A DNA stretch of 64,000 nucleotides from Paracoccaceae bacterium (GTDB lineage: Bacteria; Pseudomonadota; Alphaproteobacteria; Rhodobacterales; Rhodobacteraceae), in the NCBI GenBank assembly GCA_026989055.1, contig JALSKC010000031.1:1-64000 (forward strand), in the 5' to 3' direction. The notes beneath the pieces were generated by a model. It was not told the origin of the DNA. It saw only the letters and a list, made by a program, of their open reading frames with translations, and made no database searches. Shown here piece by piece: positions 11,571 through 20,321 of the stretch. Position 1 is the first letter of the stretch. Each line of letters begins with the position of its first letter. The position numbers and the translations under genes were made by a program.

Positions 11571-11999
11571 TCAGGGTGCGAAGTCGTCGCTGGTGATCTG
11601 CCCGTCGCCGTTGCTGTCGATCAGGGCGAACCAGCGCGCGGTGCCGTCGAGAAACTCCTCCAGCGTGACCACTCCGTTCCCGTCGCCATCGTTGAATTCC
11701 AGCCCCATTCCGCGGCCCATCTGGGCGTGTTTGCGTCCGCCGCCGCCATGCTGTGCGGCATCGGCGGCGCGGTGTTCGGCAAGAACCTCGAATTCCGCGG
11801 GGTCCAGGATCCCGTCATCGTTTTCGTCGAACATGGCAAAGACATTGGCGCGCTGTTCGCGTGCATCTTCCAGCGAAACCACGCCGTCTCCGTTCAGATC
11901 CCAGGCGGTGATGAAATGCTGCCCGGGGCGATCGCCGGCAACGGATACGGCGGTGGAGACCAGCAGCAGGCCGGCGGTCAGGGCGAGTTTTCGGGACAT
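11571..11999 (-). CDS. Exported EF-hand calcium-binding protein
   Basis: A 142-residue protein with an N-terminal signal peptide (cleavage expected after SVA) and four EF-hand loops: DLNGDGVVSLED, DENDDGILDPAE, DGDGNGVVTLEE and DSNGDGQITSDD. Hands one and two, and three and four, form the usual pairs, separated by a glycine/histidine-rich linker. It should bind calcium in the periplasm; its partner is unknown. ATG 11999 is chosen over an adjacent GTG because AGAGGA then has better spacing. It is divergent from glnE and probably a single-gene unit. Confidence 0.85.
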   Translation of the reverse strand: MSRKLALTAGLLLVSTAVSVAGDRPGQHFITAWDLNGDGVVSLEDAREQRANVFAMFDENDDGILDPAEFEVLAEHRAADAAQHGGGGRKHAQMGRGMGLEFNDGDGNGVVTLEEFLDGTARWFALIDSNGDGQITSDDFAP

Positions 12000-12140
12000 C
12001 ACATATTCCTCTTTCTGAATGTCAGGTGCGGGTAATACGGCGCGGCAACGGGTTTCCGTCGCTCCTTGCGGGTTTTCCGCATTCTTTCAGAGGCGCCTTC
12101 CGTCAAACATTCCGGAGGGTTCCGGTTCCGGAGGGCTCCG

Positions 12141-12170
12141 GGGCGGGATGCAGGAGGGCGGGATGCAGGG
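12141..12170. repeat. 15-bp tandem duplication upstream of glnE
   Basis: GGGCGGGATGCAGGA followed by GGGCGGGATGCAGGG, one mismatch. It lies in the spacer between the EF-hand gene and glnE. Confidence 0.85.
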
Positions 12171-12233
12171 CGGTCCGGGGAAATGCGCGCGCATCCGGTT
12201 GACCGGGGAGCGCTCCGGTCGCAGTGTCGGGGC

Positions 12234-15035
12234 ATGGATTTCGCCAGCCGGATCAGCCGCATTCCGCGCCCCTTCGATGCCGGGCGGGGAGAGGAGATCG
12301 CCTCGGCATTCGCCGATCTCGCCCCCGAACTTCGCGCGCTTCTGGTCGGGGCCGGGGGAAGCAGCCCGTATCTGCACGGGCTGATCCAGCGCGAGGGGGG
12401 GTGGCTGCGCGAGGCGCTTGCGGCGGGGGCGGAGCCCGCGTTCGAAGCGGTTCTGGATGCGGCCCGGGCCCTGCCTCCCGACGGGCTCGGAGCCGGATTG
12501 CGCCAGGCGAAGAGGCGTGTGGCGCTGCTTGTCGGGCTGGCGGATCTGGGCGGGCTCTGGTCGCTTGACGAGGTGACCGACGCGCTAACCCGCTTTGCCG
12601 ATCTGGCGGTGGGGCTGGGGGTTGAGGCGCTGGTGAGGGCCGAGCTGGAGCGTGGCCGGATTCCCGGCGCCGGGCCGGAGGCGGCGGGCGATGGCGCCGG
12701 CATGGTCGTGCTGGCGATGGGAAAGATGGGCGCCTTCGAGCTGAACTATTCTTCCGATATCGACCTGATCTGCCTGTTCGACGAAAGCTGCTTCGAGCCG
12801 GATGATTATGCCGCGGCCCGTGCCGCCTTCATCCGCGTTACCCGCCGTCTCTGCGCGCTGCTGAGCGAGCCGACCGGCGAGGGTTATGTCTTTCGCACCG
12901 ATCTGCGGTTGCGCCCGGATGCCGCCGTCACGCCGGTCTGCCTGTCGATGGAGGCGGCCGAGCGTTATTACGAAAGCGTCGGGCGCACCTGGGAGCGCGC
13001 GGCCTACATCAAGGCCCGCCCCTGCGCCGGAGACCTGCGCGCCGGTGCGGCCTTCCTGGAGCGGCTGAGCCCGTTCATCTGGCGCCGGCATCTCGATTTT
13101 GCGGCAATCCAGGATGCCCATGACATGCGGCTGCGGATCCGCGCTCACAAGGGGCTGCATGGCTCGGGCGACGGAACGATCGCCCTGGAAGGTCACGATC
13201 TGAAACTGGGCGCCGGCGGCATCCGCGAGATCGAGTTCTTCACCCAGACCAGGCAGATCATCGCCGGCGGGCGCGATCCGTCGCTGCGGGTGCGCGAAAC
13301 GCTGCGCGGGCTGCGGCGGCTGGCGGCGCGCGGCTGGATACCGGATTCCGTGGCCGGAGATCTGTCGGCGGATTACCGTGCGCACCGTGAACTGGAGCAC
13401 CGCCTGCAGATGATCAACGATGCCCAGACCCACAGCCTGCCGCGCGATGCGGCCGGGTTTGCCCGCCTGGCAGCGCTCTGCGGGCGGGAGGATGCGGCCA
13501 TGCGGGACGATCTCCACCGCCGCCTGACGCGGGTCGCCCGGCTGACCGAGGGCTTCTTCGCCCGGTCGGCCCCGGCAGCCGATCTGCCCGATCTCGGCCC
13601 CGCCGCCGCCGGAATCATCGAACGCTGGCGCAGCTACCCGGCGCTGCGCTCCTCGCGGGCGGTGGAAATCTTCAACCGTCTCAAGCCGGCGCTCCTGGAG
13701 CGGATGCAGAAGGCGGCCCGCCCGGATGAAGCGCTGGTGCAGTTCGACGCCTTCCTGCGCGGGCTGCCGGCCGGGGTGCAGCTGTTTTCCATGTTCGAGG
13801 CCAATCCGCAGCTGGTGGAACTGATGGTCGACATCGTGAGCACGGCGCCCAGGCTGGCCGAATATCTGGGCCGCAATGCCCGGGTCTTCGACGCGGTTCT
13901 GGATGGCGACTTCTTCGCCCCCTGGCCGGGCCGGGCGCGGCTTGCCGAGGATCTGTCGGCCAGGCTGCGGGAGCAGGAGGATTACGAGGAACAGCTGAAC
14001 GCGGCGCGCCGCTGGCAGAAGGAGTGGCATTTCCGGATCGGCGTGCACCACCTGCGCGGGCTGATCGGCGCCGACGAGGCCGGCGCGCAATATGCCGGGC
14101 TGGCCGAAGCCGTCCTGCAGGCGCTGCTGCCGGTGGCGGGCCGCGAGATGGCGCGCAAGCACGGTCCGGCGCCGGGGCGCGGGGCGGCGGTGCTGGGGAT
14201 GGGGTCGCTTGGAAGCGCGCGGCTCACGGCGGCCTCCGATCTCGACCTGATCGTGATCTATGACGCCGCCGGGGCCGAGGCCTCGGCGGGGCGCCGCCCG
14301 CTGGCCAGCCGCAGCTATTTCGCTCGCCTGACCCAGGCGCTGGTCACCGCGCTGAGCGCTCCGATGGCCGAGGGGCGCCTTTACGAGGTGGACATGCGGT
14401 TGCGCCCCTCGGGGCGTCAGGGGCCGGTGGCCACTTCGCTGGAGGCCTTCCGCGACTACCAGCGTCACGAAGCCTGGACCTGGGAGCATCTGGCGCTCAG
14501 TCGGGCCCGGGTGGTGGCCGGAGATGCCGCGCTTGGCCGGGAGATAGAAAGCTTCCGCGCCGAGCTCCTCGCGGCCCCGCGCGCGCGGGACAGAGTTCTT
14601 TCCGACGTTTCCGCCATGCGGGAGCGTCTGGCGGCGGAGCGCCCGACGCGCAGCGTCTGGGACGTCAGGAACGGGGCCGGGGGAATGCAGGACATAGAGC
14701 TCCTGGCCCAGGCCGCGGCCCTGCTGGGCGGAGCGTGCGCGCGGCGGGTGCCGGAGCAGCTGGCCGCCGGGCGGCGCGGGGGCTGGCTGGAGCAGGAAAC
14801 GATCCACGCCCTGCAGGCGGCGCACGGCCTGTTCTGGCGGGTGCAGTCGGCTGCCCGGCTGCTCAGCGGCGCGGTGCTGGAGCCGGAGCGGATCGGGCAG
14901 GGGGGGTGCGACTTCGTGCTGCGCGAGAGCGGGGCTTCGGACATGGAGAGCCTGGCGGCGATGCTGGAAGAGGCGCGGGCGCGTTCGGCCGCCCTGATCG
15001 GCGAGGCCCTTGGCTGCTGCGGCGCGGGGAGCTAG
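12234..15035 (+). CDS. glnE: Bifunctional glutamine synthetase adenylyltransferase/deadenylase
   Basis: Controls glutamine synthetase by attaching and removing AMP in response to PII. The 933-residue protein carries two nucleotidyltransferase domains: the first motif GKMGAFELNYSSDIDLI begins near residue 163, the second GMGSLGSARLTAASDLDLI near residue 655. Length matches E. coli GlnE (946). ATG 12234 (MDFASRISRIPRPF) is preferred to earlier in-frame codons, because those run through the low-complexity duplicated spacer. The next small gene starts 30 bases after its stop and may be in the same transcript. Confidence 0.95.
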   Translation: MDFASRISRIPRPFDAGRGEEIASAFADLAPELRALLVGAGGSSPYLHGLIQREGGWLREALAAGAEPAFEAVLDAARALPPDGLGAGLRQAKRRVALLVGLADLGGLWSLDEVTDALTRFADLAVGLGVEALVRAELERGRIPGAGPEAAGDGAGMVVLAMGKMGAFELNYSSDIDLICLFDESCFEPDDYAAARAAFIRVTRRLCALLSEPTGEGYVFRTDLRLRPDAAVTPVCLSMEAAERYYESVGRTWERAAYIKARPCAGDLRAGAAFLERLSPFIWRRHLDFAAIQDAHDMRLRIRAHKGLHGSGDGTIALEGHDLKLGAGGIREIEFFTQTRQIIAGGRDPSLRVRETLRGLRRLAARGWIPDSVAGDLSADYRAHRELEHRLQMINDAQTHSLPRDAAGFARLAALCGREDAAMRDDLHRRLTRVARLTEGFFARSAPAADLPDLGPAAAGIIERWRSYPALRSSRAVEIFNRLKPALLERMQKAARPDEALVQFDAFLRGLPAGVQLFSMFEANPQLVELMVDIVSTAPRLAEYLGRNARVFDAVLDGDFFAPWPGRARLAEDLSARLREQEDYEEQLNAARRWQKEWHFRIGVHHLRGLIGADEAGAQYAGLAEAVLQALLPVAGREMARKHGPAPGRGAAVLGMGSLGSARLTAASDLDLIVIYDAAGAEASAGRRPLASRSYFARLTQALVTALSAPMAEGRLYEVDMRLRPSGRQGPVATSLEAFRDYQRHEAWTWEHLALSRARVVAGDAALGREIESFRAELLAAPRARDRVLSDVSAMRERLAAERPTRSVWDVRNGAGGMQDIELLAQAAALLGGACARRVPEQLAAGRRGGWLEQETIHALQAAHGLFWRVQSAARLLSGAVLEPERIGQGGCDFVLRESGASDMESLAAMLEEARARSAALIGEALGCCGAGS

Positions 15036-15065
15036 GAAGGGGCCGGAGCCGGAGACGGTGCGCGC

Positions 15066-15365
15066 GTGAGCAGAGCGGAGGAATTCGACCCGAGCGGTCT
15101 GATCCGGGAAAGCTACCGGATCGAGGGCATCGGCGCGGCCGAATGCCGGACGATCCTTCTCGAGTGGCTGCTGAAGCTGCCGGAGGGAACCGATCTGCGG
15201 GTGGCGGTCCGGGCGATGCTGGAGGCCCATGCGGGGGGGGCGCCGGGGCATCCGATGAGCGCGCTTCTGCGGGCCGCGCTGCAGCCGGCATCTGCCGGGG
15301 CGGAGCGCCCGCGCCGGCGGGGCGGTGCCGCGGCCCGCCGGCGTTCTGGGGCGCCGGAACGCTGA
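15066..15365 (+). CDS. Small conserved-looking protein of unknown function
   Basis: A 99-residue protein starting with GTG (MSRAEEFDPSGLIRESYRIE), with an acidic, helical first 75 residues and a C-terminal Arg/Ala-rich tail. I do not recognise a domain. The spacing of 30 bases after glnE and the sensible composition of the first two thirds support a real gene. The body (ECRTILLEWLLKLPEG) looks like a short helical protein that might bind a partner, but no function can be assigned. Confidence 0.6.
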   Translation: MSRAEEFDPSGLIRESYRIEGIGAAECRTILLEWLLKLPEGTDLRVAVRAMLEAHAGGAPGHPMSALLRAALQPASAGAERPRRRGGAAARRRSGAPER

Positions 15366-15486
15366 GCCGTGGCCGGGTTGCCGGCATCTCCGGAAACGCA
15401 TTCCCGAAATCGAATTTTTGAATCGGATCCGGTTTCGTGCTAGGGGGGGTCCACCAGACGGAAAATCGATACGGGGAGGATCGGCG

Positions 15487-15831
15487 ATGTTCAGGGTCTT
15501 CGGGTGGATCGGCCTGGCCGCGCTGCTTGCCGGCGGGCCTCTCGCGGGCGCGGCCGGGGCGCAGGAGGGAACCTATCTGCGCAAGGGCAAGGAGCTGATC
15601 GAGCTCCGGGTGCAGGATGGCAGGCTGTTCTGCACCCGGCAATCGGACGGTTTCGAGATGTGCCACGGGATGATCCGGGGCGAAGACGGCAGCTGGCGCG
15701 GCCGGCAGATGCGGCACCCGGCGATGAAGTTCATGAAATTCAACGGAACGGTCACCTTCACCGGAGACGGGCTGAAGATCCAGGGCTGCGCGCTGGGGAT
15801 CTGCCGGGCCGAAACCTGGGTGAAGCAGTAG
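15487..15831 (+). CDS. Exported DUF2147-like protein
   Basis: A 114-residue protein with a signal peptide (cleavage near AGA|QEG) followed by a small domain with four cysteines and the run MKFMKFNGTVTFTGDGLKIQGCALGICR, which resembles the C-terminal half of DUF2147 proteins. Likely periplasmic; function unknown. ATG 15487 follows GGGGAGGA. The gene has its own AT-rich upstream segment around 15400-15440, so it is probably separate from glnE. Confidence 0.7.
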   Translation: MFRVFGWIGLAALLAGGPLAGAAGAQEGTYLRKGKELIELRVQDGRLFCTRQSDGFEMCHGMIRGEDGSWRGRQMRHPAMKFMKFNGTVTFTGDGLKIQGCALGICRAETWVKQ

Positions 15832-15925
15832 GCAGCCCGCCCGGAACCTGCCCCGGAGCCGGTTTCGGAGCGTTTTCCCGCGCATGTCCCCGCGCATGGC
15901 GGCACCCCTGCGGGAAGGGGCGCTT

Positions 15926-15944
15926 CCGCGGGGGCTGCCCGCGG
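15926..15944. terminator. Bidirectional hairpin between convergent genes
   Basis: CCGCGGG pairs with CCCGCGG over a five-base loop, in the gap between the DUF2147-like gene and the end of eda. No T-run on either side, so the terminator role is tentative. Confidence 0.3.
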
Positions 15945-16003
15945 GCCATCCCGTGGCGCGGCGGCATTGCCCCGGCGCGAGCTGCCCCGGCGCGCCAGGC
16001 CGC

Positions 16004-16651
16004 TCAGAGGGTGCCGGCCAGGGCAGCGGCTTCCGCCGCCAGGGCGCGGATGGTTTCCCAGTCGCCGGCGGCGATCAGCTCCGGCGGGGCGACCCAGGAG
16101 CCTCCGACGCAGGGGCAGTTCCCGAGCCGCAGGTAGTCCGGAGCGCTTTCGAGCGTGATGCCGCCGGTCGGGCAGAAGGAGATTTGCGGCAACGGCCCGC
16201 CGAGCGCCCGCAGCGCCGCGGCGCCACCGGTCGCCTCGGCCGGAAAGAACTTCTGCATCGCATAGCCGCGCTCCAGCAGCGCCATCGCCTCGCTGGCGGT
16301 CGCCGCACCGGGCAGGAGCGGCAGCCCGGCGTCCTCGCAGGTGGCCAGCAGGGACGGGGTCGCCCCCGGCGAAACGCCGAACTGCGCGCCTGCCGCCCGG
16401 GCGGTCTGCACGTCGTCCGCCGTCAGCAGCGTGCCGGCCCCGACGATTCCGCCCGCAACGGCGGCCATCGCGCGGATCGCCGCCGGCGCGGCCGGGGTGC
16501 GCAGGGTCACCTCCAGCACCGGCAGGCCGCCGGCGATCAGCGCCCGGGCGAGATCGGCGGCGCTGCCGGCATCCTCGATCACGAGCACCGGGATCACCGG
16601 TGCCAGGGAACAGATCCCGGCGGTTCTGGCACTTGCCTGCTGCGGGGTCAT
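16004..16651 (-). CDS. eda: KDPG aldolase
   Basis: Splits 2-keto-3-deoxy-6-phosphogluconate to pyruvate and glyceraldehyde-3-phosphate, the last Entner-Doudoroff step. The 215-residue protein has the catalytic Glu47 in PVLEVTLRT, the Schiff-base Lys134 in AMQKFFPAE, and the phosphate-binding CPTGG. It starts 12 bases after edd stops, with AAGGA as ribosome binding site, so the two genes form an operon under the promoter at 18490-18518. Confidence 0.95.
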   Translation of the reverse strand: MTPQQASARTAGICSLAPVIPVLVIEDAGSAADLARALIAGGLPVLEVTLRTPAAPAAIRAMAAVAGGIVGAGTLLTADDVQTARAAGAQFGVSPGATPSLLATCEDAGLPLLPGAATASEAMALLERGYAMQKFFPAEATGGAAALRALGGPLPQISFCPTGGITLESAPDYLRLGNCPCVGGSWVAPPELIAAGDWETIRALAAEAAALAGTL

Positions 16652-16663
16652 CGGCGGGATCCT

Positions 16664-18469
16664 TCAGATGATGGCGGAGGCGCCGCTGCCGGCCGGGCCG
16701 GCGTTGTCGCGAAACAGTGCGAACAGCTCGCGCCCGAGCCCCTCGCCATTTCTGCGCGGGGGAGCGGGGGCCGGTTCGCGGCTGTCGAAATCCGCCTCGA
16801 GAACCTCGATCTTCCCGGCAACCGCATCCAGCCGCACGATGTCGCCGTCGCGCAGCCGGGCGATCGGACCGCCCTCGGCCGCTTCGGGGCAGAGGTGGAT
16901 GGCGGCGGGAATCTTGCCCGAAGCCCCCGACATCCGCCCGTCGGTCACCAGCGCCACCTTCAGCCCGCGCCCCAGCAGCACCGAAAGCGGCGGGGTCAGC
17001 GCGTGCAGCTCGGGCATGCCGTTGGCCCGCGGCCCCTGGAAGCGCACCACGATCACCACATCCTCGGCGAAGGTCCCGGCCCTGAAGGCGTCCCTGACGG
17101 CTTCCTGGCTGTCGAACACCCTTGCCGGAGCCTCGACAACCAGATGCTCCGGCGCCACCGCCGAGATCTTCATCACCCCCTGCCCCAGGTTGCCCGAAAG
17201 CTGCCTGAGCCCGCCGGTGGGCTGGAAGGGTGCGCCGACGGTGCGCAGGATTCCGTCGTTCAGCGATCGGCGCGGCGCGTCCAGCCAGCGCAGCCTGCCG
17301 TCGATCAGCTTCGGCTCCTTCGTGTAATCGGCCATCGTGCCGCCGACCACGGTGCGCCGCTCCTCGTGCAGCAGCCCCGCATCGAGCAGTTCCCCGATCA
17401 GGAATCCGAGTCCGCCGGCGGCGTGGAAGTGGTTCACGTCCGCCAGCCCGTTCGGATAGATCCGCGCCAGCAGCGGGATCACCTCGGAAATCGCGGCGAA
17501 GTCCTCGACTTCCAGGATGATCCCGGCCGCGCGCGCCATTGCCGGCAGATGCAGCAGCAGGTTGGTCGAGCCGCCGGTGGCCATCAGCCCGACGATCCCG
17601 TTGACGAAAGCCTTCTCGTCCAGAACCTCACCCACCGGCGTGTGGGAATCACCCGGCTCGGTGATCTCCAGAACCCGGGCGACGCCGGCCCTGACCAGCG
17701 CCTCGCGCAGCGGTGTGCCCGGGTTGACGAAGGAGGCACCCGGCAGATGCAGCCCCATGAATTCCATCAGCATCTGGTTCGAGTTCGCGGTGCCGTAGAA
17801 GGTGCAGGTTCCGGGGCCGTGATAGGCGGCCATCTCGGCGCGCATCAACTCCTCGCGCCCGATCTCTCCGGCGGCGAAGCGCTGACGGACCAGCGCCTTC
17901 TCGTCGTTCGGCAGCCCGCTTGTCATCGGGCCTGCAGGCAGGAACACCGCCGGCAGATGCCCGAAACTGGCCGCAGCCATCACCAGCCCCGGAACGATCT
18001 TGTCGCAGACGCCAAGAAAGACCGCCGCATCAAAGGTATCATGCGACAGCGCCACGGCCGCCGCCAGCGCGATCACATCGCGCGAGAACAGGCTGAGCTC
18101 CATCCCCGCCGCGCCCTGGGTCACCCCGTCGCACATCGCCGGAACGCCACCGGCGACCTGGGCCGTCGCGCCCTGTGCGCGGGCGGTTTCACGGATCAGC
18201 TCGGGGTAGGTTTCATAAGGCTTGTGGGCCGAGAGCATGTCGTTGTAGGCGGTCACGATCGCCAGGTTCGGCGCCCGCCCCCGGGCCAGGCGTTCCTTGT
18301 CGGCGCCGCTCGCCGCATAGGCATGGGCCTGGCCGGAGCAGGAAAGATGCGCTCGTTTCGGCCCGTTCCCCGCGGCCGCGCGGATCTTCTCCAGATAGGC
18401 GGCGCGGGTTTCGGCACTGCGCGCCGCGATGGCTTCGGTGACTTCGCGGATGGTCCTGTTCAGCGGCAT
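16664..18469 (-). CDS. edd: 6-phosphogluconate dehydratase
   Basis: Iron-sulfur enzyme that makes KDPG from 6-phosphogluconate. The 601-residue length fits the family, and the cluster-binding cysteines are in VFLGVCDKIVPG and GPGTCTFYGTANSNQM, with MCDGVTQG near the active site. Start at 18469 follows AGGAC at six bases. It is the first gene of edd-eda and its upstream region holds a perfect palindrome typical of a sugar-acid repressor of the LacI family. Confidence 0.96.
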   Translation of the reverse strand: MPLNRTIREVTEAIAARSAETRAAYLEKIRAAAGNGPKRAHLSCSGQAHAYAASGADKERLARGRAPNLAIVTAYNDMLSAHKPYETYPELIRETARAQGATAQVAGGVPAMCDGVTQGAAGMELSLFSRDVIALAAAVALSHDTFDAAVFLGVCDKIVPGLVMAAASFGHLPAVFLPAGPMTSGLPNDEKALVRQRFAAGEIGREELMRAEMAAYHGPGTCTFYGTANSNQMLMEFMGLHLPGASFVNPGTPLREALVRAGVARVLEITEPGDSHTPVGEVLDEKAFVNGIVGLMATGGSTNLLLHLPAMARAAGIILEVEDFAAISEVIPLLARIYPNGLADVNHFHAAGGLGFLIGELLDAGLLHEERRTVVGGTMADYTKEPKLIDGRLRWLDAPRRSLNDGILRTVGAPFQPTGGLRQLSGNLGQGVMKISAVAPEHLVVEAPARVFDSQEAVRDAFRAGTFAEDVVIVVRFQGPRANGMPELHALTPPLSVLLGRGLKVALVTDGRMSGASGKIPAAIHLCPEAAEGGPIARLRDGDIVRLDAVAGKIEVLEADFDSREPAPAPPRRNGEGLGRELFALFRDNAGPAGSGASAII

Positions 18470-18489
18470 CGCATCGTCCTTTCGCCTGT

Positions 18490-18518
18490 GCCCTAGCAGA
18501 ATCCGTTAGCGCTAACAA
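18490..18518 (-). promoter_or_regulatory. Predicted edd-eda promoter
   Basis: On the minus strand TTGTTA and TAGGGC are separated by 17 bases, ending 21 bases before the edd start codon. The palindromic operator overlaps the -35 element and spacer. Confidence 0.4.
18505..18516. promoter_or_regulatory. LacI-family type operator upstream of edd
   Basis: GTTAGCGCTAAC is a perfect 12-base palindrome with the central CG typical of LacI/GalR-family operators. It lies 36 bases upstream of edd and overlaps its predicted promoter, so binding would block transcription. The likely regulator is a gluconate/sugar-acid repressor encoded elsewhere. Confidence 0.7.
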
Positions 18519-18631
18519 GCCCCGCATCCTCCCCGCGCGCCGATCCTGCCGGCGAAATTGCGGATGCTTTATTTTTTAACCATTGTCGTCCACTGTCGGA
18601 GGCGAGTCGAGCACAACATGCGGAGCGGGAG

Positions 18632-19285
18632 ATGAAAGCGCTGGCAGGGGTCGCGATGTTCATGGTTGCCGTGCTGCTTTCTGCCTGTGCGGCGGAAGGG
18701 CCGGGCGGAAACCCGGGCGGGATCTTCGGGGCGCGACAACCGGCAAGGAGCGTTGACGTGAAGGCGCTGCCGGCGATGCGGGTCGTCGGTTTCAATGTCG
18801 AGGTGCCCGGGAGCCTGAGCGTTTCCGAGGAAAACAGCTACAAGCCGGTGGCCGATATCGTCTGGCGGGAAGATCCCCCGGGTGATCGCCACGCCCAGGT
18901 AAGGGCGATCGTCGAGGAAGCCGTTCGCCGCGGGGTGGACGGGTTGCAGGGGGATCTGCCGGTGGTGCTGCATGTGACGGTGCGCCAGTTCCATGCCCTG
19001 ACCCAGCGCACCCGCTACACTATCGGCGGCACGCATGCGATAGATCTGCTGCTGTCGGTTACCAATGCGCGCAGCGGCGAGGTGATCATCCCGCCCTATC
19101 TGCTGCGCGTGCGCCTGGAGGCCTATGGCGGGCAGAAGGCCCTGGCCGCGGAAGCGGTCGGGCTGACGCAGAAGGTTCGCATCATCCGCCATCTGGCGGG
19201 GCTGATCCGGCAGGAGCTGACCGGCGTGCCGGCGCCGCCGGCCCGCGAAGTCGAGCTCGAGGCGCTGATGGCCGGCAGGAGCTGA
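18632..19285 (+). CDS. Putative lipoprotein
   Basis: A 217-residue protein with a lipobox LLSAC (Cys at about residue 19), so it should be lipid-anchored to a membrane on the periplasmic side. The rest is a mixed alpha/beta domain without motifs that I can name; it may belong to the DUF6778-type proteins common in Rhodobacterales, but this is from memory only. ATG 18632 follows GGAGCGGGAG. It is transcribed divergently from edd. Confidence 0.7.
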   Translation: MKALAGVAMFMVAVLLSACAAEGPGGNPGGIFGARQPARSVDVKALPAMRVVGFNVEVPGSLSVSEENSYKPVADIVWREDPPGDRHAQVRAIVEEAVRRGVDGLQGDLPVVLHVTVRQFHALTQRTRYTIGGTHAIDLLLSVTNARSGEVIIPPYLLRVRLEAYGGQKALAAEAVGLTQKVRIIRHLAGLIRQELTGVPAPPAREVELEALMAGRS

Positions 19286-19372
19286 AGCGGCGGTGTCCGT
19301 TGCGCTCTGCCTCCTGCCGGTCGCGCCGTGCGCGGCACGGTTGCGCCGGGCCGTTGCCCGGGGGCGGGAGGC

Positions 19373-19999
19373 ATGAGCGGGATCGGGCCGGCGGGAGCGG
19401 GGCGGGCGGTGCTGCTTGATGCCTGCGTGCTCTATCCCACGGTGATGCGCGAACTGCTTCTGGGTGTCGCCGCGGCGGGGCTGTTCCGTCCGCTCTGGTC
19501 GGCCCGTATCCTCGAGGAATGGGCCCGCGCGGCCGCGCGGGCCGGCCTGCAGGATGCCGCCCGGGCCGAGATCGCGTTGTGCCGGGCCCGCTGGCCGGCG
19601 GCCGAGGTGGCTTCGGGGGCGGCGGATCCGGTGCCGGCAGGGGCGGCAGCCCTGCCTTGGCTGCCCGACCCGGACGATCGCCATGTGCTGGGCAGCGCCC
19701 TTGCAGGGCGGGCTGAGCTGATCGTCACCATGAACCTGCGCGACTTTCCGCGCCGGGTGCTCGGTGAATACGGGATTTGCGCCGAGCATCCGGATTCCTT
19801 TCTGCATGGCTGCGCCCTGCAGGCGCCGGAGCCGGTCGCCGCGGTCGCCGCGCGGGTGCGTGCCCAAGCCGAGCGGCTGTCCGGAGAAGGCTGGCGCCCG
19901 CGTCGGCTGATGAAGAAGGCGCGGCTGCCCCGTTTCGGCAGATGGCTCGAGAGCCGCGCCCCGGATCCCGGCGCCCCGGATCCTGGCGGGCAGGGGTGA
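19373..19999 (+). CDS. PIN-domain protein
   Basis: A 208-residue protein with PIN-fold features of a metal-dependent RNase: an early acidic residue in LLDACVLYP, PDPDDRHVLGSAL in the middle, and IVTMNLRDFP near residue 115. PIN proteins are often toxins of VapBC pairs, but no antitoxin gene is seen upstream, and it is longer than a typical VapC. ATG 19373 follows GGGAGG. The last codons contain a 15-base duplication (RAPDPGAPDPGG). It stands next to the mobile-element scar at 20019-21886. Confidence 0.75.
   Translation: MSGIGPAGAGRAVLLDACVLYPTVMRELLLGVAAAGLFRPLWSARILEEWARAAARAGLQDAARAEIALCRARWPAAEVASGAADPVPAGAAALPWLPDPDDRHVLGSALAGRAELIVTMNLRDFPRRVLGEYGICAEHPDSFLHGCALQAPEPVAAVAARVRAQAERLSGEGWRPRRLMKKARLPRFGRWLESRAPDPGAPDPGGQG
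19956..19985. repeat. 15-bp in-frame duplication at the PIN gene end
   Basis: Two adjacent copies of GCGCCCCGGATCCCG with one mismatch, adding the repeated residues APDPG just before the stop codon. Confidence 0.85.
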
Positions 20000-20018
20000 A
20001 ACGTAACCGGTGTTCCGA

Positions 20019-20271
20019 TCACACCTTGCTGGCGTAGTTCCAGGGCAGGAGTTCGTTGACCCGGCTCTGCATGTGGCCATTTGCGATGGCGGTGCGGGTG
20101 GCGGCCAGCCAGGCTTGGGGATCGACGGCGTTGAGCTTGCAGGTCTCGATCAGCGAGGCGATCAGTGCCCGGTTCTCGGCGCCCGCGTCGTGGCCGGCGA
20201 AGAGAGCGTTTTTCCTGTTCAGCGCGATCGGCCGGATGGTCCGCTCGCCGGTGTTGTTGTTCAGTTCGATC
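20019..20271 (-). pseudogene. IS66-family transposase, C-terminal remnant
   Basis: The minus strand encodes about 84 residues ending the IS66 TnpC protein: ERTIRPIALNRKNALFAGHD, then IASLIETCKLNAVDPQAWL and NELLPWNYASKV before a stop. The upstream 400 or so residues are missing; homology ends at 20271, exactly where the terminal repeat of the IS3 element begins. It is therefore a truncated, non-functional remnant interrupted by a later insertion. Confidence 0.85.
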
Positions 20272-20321
20272 TGAACCGCCCCGGGTTTGCCGGCGAGTAA
20301 AACCCTCAAAGGATGAGCCCT

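Noticed and set aside
12585-15401. A 938-residue open frame antisense to glnE
   Set aside because: Composition and lack of motifs mark it as a shadow of glnE.
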